Assembly: GCF_902459665.1 (NCBI RefSeq)
Contig: NZ_CABPSL010000001.1
Coordinates: 372,001-436,000, forward strand
Direction: 5' to 3'
Source: Pandoraea cepalis
GTDB lineage: Bacteria; Pseudomonadota; Gammaproteobacteria; Burkholderiales; Burkholderiaceae
DNA length: 64,000 nt
Shown here one piece after another: positions 17,581-25,436 of the stretch. Under the pieces are notes generated by a model. It made no database searches and was not told where the DNA came from. It saw nothing but the letters and a program-made list of their open reading frames with translations. Numbering within the stretch: position 1 is the first letter of the stretch; each line of letters opens with the position of its first letter. The position numbers and the translations under genes were made by a program.

Positions 17581-19710
17581 TCACACGGAAGGATCGCCGT
17601 GACGCTCAGGCGCCGAGTGCCGTCTGCCGTTCGGCTCGGCGTCAGGACGGTTCAACACCTCGGGCTGCACGATGAGGGCGCCCTCACTGCCGGGCCCGCT
17701 GAGGGTGCTGCCCAGACTGTTGCGGCTGCCGGCGCTGCCGAGGCTGGAGATGCTGCGCTGGCGGGCGCCGAAAATGCGCGTGCCGAAGGGCCGGGTGACC
17801 GACACGGTATAGGGTTCGCCGCTTCGGTGCCCGATTTCCTCGAACGCGTCGTCCAGCGTCTGAATCACGTCGAGTTCGTTGCCGGCGCGAGAGAATTCGA
17901 TGACTTTGGTGGTGCTCCAGGGATCGAGCAGAAGCGTTGCTCGCTGGTTCATGTAGACGAATCCGCCGAAGGTCACGCCGCTGATGCCGTCACGGCGGTC
18001 GATGACCGGCGGCTGCGGCGTTGCGAGATCGAGCAACGTGATGAAGTCGTGCGCTTCGGTGTATAGCACCAGCACATGCGGCGAACGTCGGTGCGGCGTG
18101 ATGGTGATCATGCACAGCCGGTGCTCCGGCACCCCGTTCTGTAACAACCGATGAAAGAGGATTTCCGCGTTCTCCTGGCAGAACGCCTCGCCGTAGTGGT
18201 TCCAGAAATAATGCCTCGCCGTGACTTCCGCGGCCTTGCGCTGTTGCGTCACCAACGGCGCGTAGCGATCGATGTGTTTCATGGCGTCGCGCAACGCCCT
18301 GCGATGGTTCACGATCGAACTGTCGCCGTGGCCGTGCCTGTCGCGACGGTTCGTGCGCATCAAATGCAGATCCCCCAGTTCGCCCATCGCTTGCAGAATC
18401 GCCACCTGCATCTTCTCTTCGTAAAGGTGGCTGATGGCCTGCTCGATATCCGAGTGGCGTCCCGCGATACTGTCCGGCGATCGTCCTTTGCTGCTGCCGC
18501 AGCCGCCACCGCACAGACGCAACGGCGCGTGCGCCTGCCATTGCCCGGTTACGGCATCGAACGTCACGGGCACCTGCGCCTTGTCTCGTCTCGGCGCATC
18601 GATCAGCCAATGATCGTCGCTGCGTCCGTGCGACGCGCGGTAGTAGCCGGCGTCGCCGCCGAGATAGTGGTCGCCGTTCACCAGCACCAGACGGGGGCGA
18701 GGGCCGGGCGGCAATTGCTCGGGCGCGAGGGCTTGGGCATAACCGTGCAGATGTTCCGCTTCGCCGTCGATATAAAGCGGCGTCGCGGGCACGGGGTCGC
18801 TATTTTCGAGGGGCGGCGAAGCAGGGACGAAATCCGCGGCGTCGATCTCGCGGGTGTGCGGCGCCTCGGCCGTTTCCGACGGCGACTCCGGCCGGCCGGA
18901 GTCAGACGGGTCTTCGCGATTCGCGGGGGTATCGTGCCCGGGCCTTGGCGCGTCTCGGGGCGCGTGGGGCCGAAGGTGCGAAGCAAACGAGCGGGGATCG
19001 GCGTATTGCGCCAGACCCGAAACCGATTCGGTGTCCGGCCGCTTGCCCTCCAAGCCGTCGGCGGCCACGCTGGCCAACTCGCTGGGCATTCGCAATACCT
19101 GCACTTCGGGGATCAACCCCGTGGCGAAATCGACCGCGCCCGTGCCGGTCCGTATCTGTCGACGGATATCGGGATCGATGTCGTGACCGCTGAGGAGGGT
19201 GTAGGCATCGGCGACCGCCTCGGCGAAATTGCGAAATGGCTCGCGCGCCGCACCCACCGAACGCAGCGCTTCGGGCAGCGTATAGCCTGACTTGATCGAC
19301 GGGCGTTCCAGCGGTCGCACGTCGACGGCAGGGCCAGGCATGAGGCTCGCGTCCGGCAACGAATCGACGGGATGACCGGCGAGGCTGCCGGTGTCGCGGT
19401 GCCCGTCGCCAATGGCATCGGCCGTGGGTGCCCGCGGGGGGAGTGCGGCGACGGCGGGTGCTGCGAGACGGGTGATCAGCATCGCCGCCACGGCCGTGCG
19501 CCAGACCGAGATGGGGGGCGGCACGGCGTCGTCGCGGCGTGCGGGTGTCGGTTCCCAACGGTACGCTGCCGCTCGCCCGCGTCGTGCCCCAAGGAACGCG
19601 ACGGTGAAGGGCTTGCTGGCGTCCAGCGATGCCGCGGCCCTTTGTGCCGCGGGGGGGAGGTCGTAGCGGGGCGTAGTTCGGATGACACGTTGATTCGATA
19701 CCGGCGACAT
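17581..19710 (-). CDS. Tandem exported paralogue 4 (first in array, most divergent); putative papain-fold Cys/His/Asp enzyme
   Basis: 709 aa from the ATG at 19710 with GGAG upstream. The N-terminus (MSPVSNQRVIR) and hydrophobic segment 69-88 (VWRTAVAAMLITRLAAPAVA) are the least like the other copies. The helical domain (TLPEALRSVGAAREPF onward) is at about 144-240. The beta domain has HYLGGDAGYY and CGGGC (C400, C404). Then come C511 (EAFCQENAE), H545 (PHVLVLY), D561 (LLDLAT) and D596 (LLLDPWS). It is the first gene of the minus-strand array, so the promoter should be in 19711-19896. The C-terminus is a Ser/Gly-rich tail. Confidence 0.8.
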   Translation of the reverse strand: MSPVSNQRVIRTTPRYDLPPAAQRAAASLDASKPFTVAFLGARRGRAAAYRWEPTPARRDDAVPPPISVWRTAVAAMLITRLAAPAVAALPPRAPTADAIGDGHRDTGSLAGHPVDSLPDASLMPGPAVDVRPLERPSIKSGYTLPEALRSVGAAREPFRNFAEAVADAYTLLSGHDIDPDIRRQIRTGTGAVDFATGLIPEVQVLRMPSELASVAADGLEGKRPDTESVSGLAQYADPRSFASHLRPHAPRDAPRPGHDTPANREDPSDSGRPESPSETAEAPHTREIDAADFVPASPPLENSDPVPATPLYIDGEAEHLHGYAQALAPEQLPPGPRPRLVLVNGDHYLGGDAGYYRASHGRSDDHWLIDAPRRDKAQVPVTFDAVTGQWQAHAPLRLCGGGCGSSKGRSPDSIAGRHSDIEQAISHLYEEKMQVAILQAMGELGDLHLMRTNRRDRHGHGDSSIVNHRRALRDAMKHIDRYAPLVTQQRKAAEVTARHYFWNHYGEAFCQENAEILFHRLLQNGVPEHRLCMITITPHRRSPHVLVLYTEAHDFITLLDLATPQPPVIDRRDGISGVTFGGFVYMNQRATLLLDPWSTTKVIEFSRAGNELDVIQTLDDAFEEIGHRSGEPYTVSVTRPFGTRIFGARQRSISSLGSAGSRNSLGSTLSGPGSEGALIVQPEVLNRPDAEPNGRRHSAPERHGDPSV

Positions 19711-19896
19711 GGCAACTCCTCTCCAGGAAGCGCTGCCGTTGCACACCTCGTCAGCGAAGCGTGCGTTGCCGGCAGCCCGGGAGGGAAGATGGCATATCAG
19801 GCGCCCGCCAAGCTTGTGCTTCCGCGGGGGCCGTTGTCGATTTCGTTGCGCCTGGCGTCGTCAATCGAGCGACAGGACGCGCGAGAGCGTGCGTCC

Positions 19897-20844
19897 TCAG
19901 CCGGCCAGTCGTTTGCGCGTGTCGTCGTATTCCTGCTTCAGGCGCGCAATGATCTCGGCTGCCGGGCGCACGTCGTCCATCAATCCCACCCCCTGACCCG
20001 CGCCCCAGATGTCCTTCCACGCCTTCGCCTTGGAGAAGTTCATGGCGCTCTTGTCGGCCGTGGGCAGGTCATCGGGGTCGAGGCCTGCATTCAGAATGCT
20101 CTGGCGGATGTAGTTGCCCGACACGCCGGTGAACAGGTTCGTGTAGATGATGTCGTTGGCACTCGCCTCCACGATCGCCTGTTTGTACGTGTCGCTGGCG
20201 TTCGCTTCCGACGAGGCGATGAACCGCGTGCCGATATAGGCGAGATCGGCACCCATGGCCTGGGCGGCGAGAATCGATCCGCCGTTGGCGATCGCGCCGG
20301 AGAGCACAATGGGGCCGTCGAAGATCTTGCGCACCTCGCCCACCAGCGCGAACGGCGAGAGCATGCCCGCGTGGCCGCCCGCCCCGGCGGCGACGAGGAT
20401 CAGCCCATCCACACCGGCTTCGAGCGCCTTGTTCGCATGGCGCAGATTGATCACGTCGTGCAGCACGATGCCGCCGTAGCTGTGTACTGCGTCGAGCACC
20501 TCCTTGGGCGGCGCGCGCAAGCTCGTGATGAAGATCGGCACGCGATGCTCCACGCATACCCGCACGTCGTGTTCGAGGCGCTGGTTCGACTGATGCACGA
20601 TTTGATTGACGGCGAGTGGACCCACGATGGCGTCCGGATTCGCCGCCTGATACGCAGCGAGTTCTTCGGTGATGCGAGAGAGCCAGTCTTCGAGAATTTG
20701 CGGCTCACGCGCGTTCAGCGCAGGGAACGAGCCGACGATCCCGGCCTTGCACTGTGCGAGCACCAGTTCCGGGTAGCTCACGATGAACATCGGCGACGCC
20801 ACGACAGGCAGTGCCAGGTTTTGCAGAATTTTGGGAAGGGCCAT
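19897..20844 (-). CDS. NAD(P)H-dependent flavin oxidoreductase / nitronate monooxygenase family
   Basis: 315 aa TIM-barrel FMN enzyme. It starts ALPVVASPMFIVSYPELVLA, has the FMN-site motif GAGGHAG with H158 at the position of the nitronate monooxygenase catalytic His, and continues VLSGAIANGGSILAAQAMGADLAYIGTRF. Such enzymes oxidise nitronates or reduce quinones; the substrate here is not predictable. The ATG at 20844 has GAGGAGA upstream, so the longer frame to 21072 is rejected. A TetR-type palindrome lies 75 bases upstream. Confidence 0.9.
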   Translation of the reverse strand: MALPKILQNLALPVVASPMFIVSYPELVLAQCKAGIVGSFPALNAREPQILEDWLSRITEELAAYQAANPDAIVGPLAVNQIVHQSNQRLEHDVRVCVEHRVPIFITSLRAPPKEVLDAVHSYGGIVLHDVINLRHANKALEAGVDGLILVAAGAGGHAGMLSPFALVGEVRKIFDGPIVLSGAIANGGSILAAQAMGADLAYIGTRFIASSEANASDTYKQAIVEASANDIIYTNLFTGVSGNYIRQSILNAGLDPDDLPTADKSAMNFSKAKAWKDIWGAGQGVGLMDDVRPAAEIIARLKQEYDDTRKRLAG

Positions 20845-20918
20845 GAAGTCTCCTCGAGCAGGGCGTTCGGCGCGCGACATCACTGCGTCGACGCTCAATT
20901 CGCAGCGGGTTAATTTCG

Positions 20919-20932
20919 CGAACGATCGTTCG
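20919..20932. promoter_or_regulatory. Palindrome CGAACGATCGTTCG, TetR-like operator candidate
   Basis: Perfect 14-bp dyad. A further half site, AATCGTTCG, lies a few bases away (near 20944-20952). The spacing and core resemble operators of TetR-family regulators of acyl-CoA or flavin enzyme genes. No TetR gene is in the window. The core AACGATCGTT recurs at 30519-30532. Confidence 0.5.
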
Positions 20933-21150
20933 ATTATAGGGGGAATCGTTCGTCGCCCGGTGAGCGGGCACTCGAAGAAAGCTTCGGTTCCGTGGAGGGA
21001 ATTCGCGCGTGTATCAGGGAAAGTCCCCTTGGGAGATGGGGGCGTCGCGACTAGGATGAAAGCGCGTGCCAAGCGGCGTCAGCATCAAGACGCCACAGGA
21101 CGGGCGCCGCGTTAGCGACCGCAGCGTTCGTCCGGCACGTCACGTCCTCA

Positions 21151-21189
21151 AACGCCGCTTGCCGTGACTGGCAAGCGGCGTTGTTTTTT
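21151..21189 (+). terminator. Strong Rho-independent terminator, plus orientation
   Basis: A 13-bp stem (AACGCCGCTTGCC at 21151-21163, GGCAAGCGGCGTT at 21170-21182), loop GTGACT, then GTTTTTT. The U-tract is on the plus strand, where no coding gene lies upstream. It may also end the minus-strand operon that stops at 21215. Confidence 0.8.
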
Positions 21190-21214
21190 CAAAAATCTGG
21201 AAAGCCCGGTGCGC

Positions 21215-22138
21215 CTAGACGGCGTACAACGTATCCGTCTCACGCTCGTAGCGCACGGCGCCTGCTTTGGCGAGTTCCGCGACGAGGCGGTCGAGCAGGT
21301 CGGGCCAGGCCGACGGCGGCGCAAGCATCGCGGCCGCACTGCGCCAGGCTCGCGCGGTGTCGAGGGTGGCCTTGAGCACCGTGCCCGTCATCTCCGTCTC
21401 GGCCATGAGACGGAAGACGATCAGCACCTTGAGGGCGTTGCGCGCATTGCGTGCCGGATCGCTTTGCAGATAGTCGAGGCGTGCGCGCGCGGTGGCGAGT
21501 GCGCCGTCGATATCGCCGAACGGTTTGCCGTGTCCGGGAATGACCTGCGCCACATCGAGTTGCTCGATGAGATCGAGCACGGCGGCCTGTTCGGCGAACC
21601 CGGACTCGCCGTCGAGCTCCGGAAAGATCACGCCGAAGCCGCGTTCCCACAGCGCATCGCCGGAAATCAGGATGCCGTCGCTGGCGTTGTAGAGCATCAG
21701 CGCGTGCGGATCGTGGCCCGGGGCACCGAGAACGAGCCATTCGCGCTCGCCGAGCGTCATCGCGTCGCCGGGCGAGAGGGTGTCGTCGAAGGTGAAGCGC
21801 GCGCACTGCTGGCCCGTTGCTTCGAACGACAGACGCCGTGCATCCCAGTGGCGCACGGGGTCGGCGTCGGCGGCGGGGACCCATGTGCGGCAACCGTAGC
21901 GCGCTTGAAGTGCCGCGTTGCCGCCGCAATGATCGGAGTGCAGATGCGTGTTGACGAGCCGTGCGAGCGACTGGCCATGCGGCAGCGCGTGCGCGACGAG
22001 CGCGAGCGTCTGCTCGGCATGTGTGACGTAGCCGCTGTCGACGAGTGTTGGCGCGTCGCCGAGGAACAGGACATTGTTCGAGGAGAGCCAGCCGCGCTCG
22101 AACACGCGAAGCCCGGCGGGCAGGGCATGCGAGGTCAT
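21215..22138 (-). CDS. MBL-fold metallo-hydrolase
   Basis: 307 aa. The metal-binding motif HLHSDH (H65, H67, D69, H70) and the later GHDPHALMLYN and ISGDALWERG motifs define a metallo-beta-lactamase-fold hydrolase of the glyoxalase II-like kind. A C-terminal helical region (about 200-300) is typical of LACTB2-like proteins. It is the last gene of a six-gene minus-strand unit starting with ghrA, 43 bases after maoC. The substrate is unknown; a thioester is plausible from the CoA-linked neighbours. Confidence 0.88.
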   Translation of the reverse strand: MTSHALPAGLRVFERGWLSSNNVLFLGDAPTLVDSGYVTHAEQTLALVAHALPHGQSLARLVNTHLHSDHCGGNAALQARYGCRTWVPAADADPVRHWDARRLSFEATGQQCARFTFDDTLSPGDAMTLGEREWLVLGAPGHDPHALMLYNASDGILISGDALWERGFGVIFPELDGESGFAEQAAVLDLIEQLDVAQVIPGHGKPFGDIDGALATARARLDYLQSDPARNARNALKVLIVFRLMAETEMTGTVLKATLDTARAWRSAAAMLAPPSAWPDLLDRLVAELAKAGAVRYERETDTLYAV

Positions 22139-22181
22139 GGACGTAGGGGCATAAGGGAGAACACAGGGCGCTGGCGACGTG

Positions 22182-22613
22182 TCACGCCGGCTTGGCGCTC
22201 ACGAGGATCTTGGCCGTGGCGGCGATCACCGTCTCGCCGCGTTGATTGACGGCCTCGCCGTCGAGCGACACGATGTCGCCCGCGAGTTTGTCTTTCCACA
22301 GGCTGTCGGTCACGGTCCAGCGCACGGTGATGTCGTCGCCCGCGTGCACGGCGCGGCGCAACTTCATGTCGAATTCAAGCCCGAGCGGTTGGGCCGTCTT
22401 CGAATAGTGCGTGGCGAGCAGGGCGGCCAGATACGACATCTGCTGCGTGCCCGACGAGATCAGTCCGCCGAAGCGCAGGTCGGCGGCCGCGTAATCCGCG
22501 TCGTGGTGCAGTGGATTGAAGTCGTGCGCGAGCGCGGAAAATTCGCGGATCGAGTCAGGCGAAAAATGGTGGGTGGCGGCGAAGGTCTCACCAATGGCAA
22601 CGATTTTTCCCAT
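22182..22613 (-). CDS. MaoC family (R)-hydratase-like hotdog protein
   Basis: 143 aa hotdog-fold protein. It contains the hydratase-type segment DFNPLHHDADYAAADLRFGG (Asp and His of the active site) and ends in a strand-rich half. MaoC proteins hydrate enoyl-CoA thioesters. It sits between DUF1289 and the MBL gene, each gap under 45 bases, so it is cotranscribed in the ghrA-hmgL unit. Confidence 0.88.
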   Translation of the reverse strand: MGKIVAIGETFAATHHFSPDSIREFSALAHDFNPLHHDADYAAADLRFGGLISSGTQQMSYLAALLATHYSKTAQPLGLEFDMKLRRAVHAGDDITVRWTVTDSLWKDKLAGDIVSLDGEAVNQRGETVIAATAKILVSAKPA

Positions 22614-22647
22614 ATGCGGTATTGAAAGCCTTATGCGTCGGGGCGCG

Positions 22648-22890
22648 TCATGCGTTGCCCGCGCCGGGGTCGTTGGCGATCACGCGGCGATACTGCACCG
22701 GCGGCGGTTCGTGTTCGACACGTCGTGCGGGCAACAGCGACCAGATGTGGCGCTTGTCGTCCTCGGCCATCGTCGACCACGCGGCAATTTCGTCGAGCGT
22801 GCGCCAGCAGCCCGAGCACCACCCCGTCGCTGGATTCATGCGGCAGATGTTGGTGCAGGGCGATGGCACAGGGGACGCGGGCAGGGTCAT
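22648..22890 (-). CDS. DUF1289 family protein
   Basis: 80 aa. The cysteine pattern SPCTNICRMNPATGWCSGCWRT (two CxxxC / CxxC pairs) followed by EIAAWSTM is the DUF1289 hallmark, probably a small metal-binding protein. The C-terminal 25 residues are variable. The function is unknown. It is part of the same operon, 33 bases after ybaK. Confidence 0.85.
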   Translation of the reverse strand: MTLPASPVPSPCTNICRMNPATGWCSGCWRTLDEIAAWSTMAEDDKRHIWSLLPARRVEHEPPPVQYRRVIANDPGAGNA

Positions 22891-22923
22891 GATGGCCTTG
22901 GGGTGACGTAGGGAAGCGTTCGC

Positions 22924-23442
22924 TCAGTCGCGCAGCGCCACGTCGACGACGGGCGCGCCCGTCATCGCCACGAGCTGCGTCGGCGTAAGGTTGAACACGG
23001 CATGCGGGTGCCCGGCGGCGGCCCACAGACTGGTGAGCTTGAGCAGGTCTTCGTCGATCAGCGTGAGCGGCGACACGACGTGCCCGATCGGGCTGACGCC
23101 ACCAATTGAATAGCCTGTCTTCTCCTTGACGAAACGCGCATCGGCGCGGGCAAGGTCGCCGACCTGTGCCGCCACCTTCTTCTCGTCGACGCGATTGATG
23201 CCGCTCGCGATGACCAGCACCGGGGTGTCGTCGGCGGCGCGGCGAAAGAGGATCGACTTGGCGATCTGGGCCACATCGCACCCCAGGCCGGCAGCGGCCT
23301 CGGCCGAGGTCTTGCCGGTGCTCGGCAACAGCACGATCGGCTGGTCGTGGCCCAGGCCGGCGAGCAGCCGTGCAACGTGACGTGCGCCTTCGGGAAGAGC
23401 GTCCTGTTGGGCGGGTTCGGGAGTCCGGGGTGTCTCGCTCAT
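22924..23442 (-). CDS. YbaK/EbsC-family aminoacyl-tRNA deacylase-like protein
   Basis: 172 aa, normal for YbaK/ProX-type proteins. It has the central AQIAKSILFRR and LVIASGINRVDEKKVAAQVG segments with the family lysine, then GYSIGGVSPIGH. Relatives remove wrongly attached amino acids from tRNA (Cys-tRNA(Pro), Ala-tRNA(Pro)). It sits in the operon after hmgL with a 58-base gap; the link to leucine catabolism is not obvious. Confidence 0.85.
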   Translation of the reverse strand: MSETPRTPEPAQQDALPEGARHVARLLAGLGHDQPIVLLPSTGKTSAEAAAGLGCDVAQIAKSILFRRAADDTPVLVIASGINRVDEKKVAAQVGDLARADARFVKEKTGYSIGGVSPIGHVVSPLTLIDEDLLKLTSLWAAAGHPHAVFNLTPTQLVAMTGAPVVDVALRD

Positions 23443-23500
23443 GGTCGTGTCAGTGTCTTCGAATCACAGGGTCGACGCGGGCACATTGGCCCGCGCGGTA

Positions 23501-24442
23501 TCACACGCAGGTGGGCGCGCCGTCCTGCAGTTTCGCGAGCATGGCGCGGCCGACGCGTGACGCGTTCGGCCGGTCGATGGCGCGCGAAATGAAGTCGCCC
23601 GTGCGTACGACGGCGTCCAGATCGATGCCAGTCTCGATGCCGAGACCATGCAGCAGATACACCACGTCTTCCGTCGCCACGTTCCCCGTCGCGCCCTTGG
23701 CGTACGGGCAGCCGCCGAGGCCGGCGACGGACGAGTGGAAAATCGAAATGCCCGAGAGCAGCGCGGCGTAGACGTTGGCCGTCGCCTGGCCATAGGTGTC
23801 GTGGAAGTGGCCGGACAGACGCTCGATCGGGAACACCTTCGCGCAGGCTTCCATGACTTCGCGGGTGCGCGAGGGCGTGCCCACGCCGATGGTGTCGGCA
23901 ATGTCGATTTCGTCGCAGCCGAGCGCCGCGAGTCGTTGCACGACGTCGACCACGCTCGCGACGGACACTTCCCCTTGGTACGGGCAGCCGAGCGCGCACG
24001 AGATGCTGCCGCGCAGGCGCAGGCCGGCGTCCTTCGCCGCGCGCGCGACGGGTTCGAAGCGCGCGATGCTTTCCACGATGGAGCAGTTGATATTGCGTTG
24101 CGAGAACGCTTCGCTCGCGGCGCCGAAGATCACCACTTCGTCGGCCTTGGCCGCCACCGCGCCCTCGAAGCCGCGCAGGTTCGGCGTGAGCACCGAGTAG
24201 ATCGTGCCGGGACGACGCGTAATGCCCGCCATCACCTCGGCGCCGTCGGCCATCTGCGGCACCCATTTGGGCGAGACGAACGAGGTGGCTTCGATATTGG
24301 CAAAGCCGGCGGCCGACAGTCGGTCGATCAGCGCAATCTTGATATCGGTCGGTACCGGCTGTTTTTCGTTTTGCAGACCGTCGCGCGGGCCGACTTCGAC
24401 CACTTTCACGTGCTTTGGCAGATTAGACGTGGACAAGGACAT
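23501..24442 (-). CDS. Hydroxymethylglutaryl-CoA lyase
   Basis: 313 aa, typical bacterial length. EVGPRDGLQNE (R20, D21), the metal-binding GHFHD (H212, H214) and the C245 signature GLGGCPYAKGATGNVATED identify the DRE-TIM HMG-CoA lyase. It cleaves HMG-CoA into acetyl-CoA and acetoacetate, the last step of leucine degradation. AAGGAG lies upstream of the ATG. It follows ghrA by 49 bases. The other leucine-pathway genes (ivd, mccB, hydratase, mccA) are 8-25 kb away, and a shared LiuR box is the probable link. Confidence 0.95.
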   Translation of the reverse strand: MSLSTSNLPKHVKVVEVGPRDGLQNEKQPVPTDIKIALIDRLSAAGFANIEATSFVSPKWVPQMADGAEVMAGITRRPGTIYSVLTPNLRGFEGAVAAKADEVVIFGAASEAFSQRNINCSIVESIARFEPVARAAKDAGLRLRGSISCALGCPYQGEVSVASVVDVVQRLAALGCDEIDIADTIGVGTPSRTREVMEACAKVFPIERLSGHFHDTYGQATANVYAALLSGISIFHSSVAGLGGCPYAKGATGNVATEDVVYLLHGLGIETGIDLDAVVRTGDFISRAIDRPNASRVGRAMLAKLQDGAPTCV

Positions 24443-24491
24443 GCGGTGTCTCCTTGGAGGGGTTCGGGCAATGACGCGCGTGGGCGACGGC

Positions 24492-25436
24492 TCAGTAGCC
24501 GCGCGCCGGGTCGACGATGCCGGTGATGGCTTCGCCGCGTTCGAGCGCGGCGATCTTCCCGGCGATCTGCGCGACCGTTTCGTCGCGCAACGTCAGGGCG
24601 GAAATGTGCGGTGTGAGCGTCAGGCGAGGTGCGTGCCAGAACGGATGGTCGGCCGGCAACGGCTCGGTGCGAAACACGTCGAGCGTGGCCGCGGCGATCT
24701 GGCCGCTGTCCAGCGCGGCAAGGAGGTCGTCTTCCACCAGGTGCGCGCCGCGCGCGACGTTGATCAGGAACGCCCCTTGCGCCAACTTCGCAAACAGCGT
24801 GGCGTTGAGCACATCGACCGTTTGCGGCGTGAGCGGCAGCAGGTTGACGAGTATGCGGGCGCCGGACACGCAGGCATCGAAGCCGGCGTCGCCGTGGTGC
24901 AATTCGATGCCGCTATCGTCGCTGCGCTGGCTGCGGGCCCATGCACGTACCGGAAAGCCGAACGCCTTCAGTGCCTTGGCGACGTGCGCGCCGAGCGTGC
25001 CGTAACCGAGCACCGCGACGGGGAAATCCGCGAGACGGTTTGGCTTCTGGAACTTCCACTGACCTCGGGTTTGCTGCGCATCGAATTCGTCGAGACGGCG
25101 GAAGTAGCGCAATGCGGCGGCGCTCACGTACTGCGCCATCTGGTCGGCCATGCCGGCGTCTTCGAGACGGACCAGCGGCACGCCCGCCGGGAGGCGATGC
25201 GCGTCTTCGCCGTGCGTGCCGAGCACACCGTCCACCCCGGCGCCCAGGTTGAAAATCGCTTTCAGGCGCTCGCGCGGTTGCAACACTTCGGCATTCGGCT
25301 TCCAGAGCACGAGGTAGTCGGCGGGTGCTGCATCGCCGGGCTGCCAGCCGCGAATGCCGGCCTGCGGCAGATGCTCGGCGAGGCCGGCTTCGTAGGCGGC
25401 GGTCTTGCCGTCCGGAGAAAAGATCAGGATGTCCAT
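24492..25436 (-). CDS. ghrA: Glyoxylate/hydroxypyruvate reductase A
   Basis: 314 aa D-2-hydroxyacid dehydrogenase. The nucleotide fold VLGYGTLGAHVAKAL, INVARGAHLVEDDLLAALDSGQ (catalytic Arg) and LTPHISALTLRDE (catalytic His) match GhrA-type enzymes, which reduce glyoxylate or hydroxypyruvate with NADPH. It is the first gene of the unit ghrA-hmgL-ybaK-DUF1289-maoC-MBL. The LiuR-like box at 25548 lies 112 bases upstream. Confidence 0.92.
   Translation of the reverse strand: MDILIFSPDGKTAAYEAGLAEHLPQAGIRGWQPGDAAPADYLVLWKPNAEVLQPRERLKAIFNLGAGVDGVLGTHGEDAHRLPAGVPLVRLEDAGMADQMAQYVSAAALRYFRRLDEFDAQQTRGQWKFQKPNRLADFPVAVLGYGTLGAHVAKALKAFGFPVRAWARSQRSDDSGIELHHGDAGFDACVSGARILVNLLPLTPQTVDVLNATLFAKLAQGAFLINVARGAHLVEDDLLAALDSGQIAAATLDVFRTEPLPADHPFWHAPRLTLTPHISALTLRDETVAQIAGKIAALERGEAITGIVDPARGY

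Larger units (their letters stand above)
20845..21214. other. Intergenic region with operator-like palindrome and a plus-strand terminator
   Basis: 370 bases, no protein-coding gene supported. It carries the palindrome at 20919-20932, an AT-rich promoter-like block (20910-20945), and a strong terminator at 21151-21189 oriented to the plus strand. A small plus-strand RNA is possible in between. Confidence 0.5.

Noticed and set aside
10655-19710. Array as an Rhs, CDI or autotransporter system
   Set aside because: No YD repeats, no haemagglutinin repeats, no beta-barrel domain, and no immunity genes or TpsB partner.
19372-20913. 513-codon plus-strand frame across paralogue 4 and the nitronate monooxygenase gene
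   Set aside because: It spans the opposite strand of two real genes and their spacer; no domain is recognisable.
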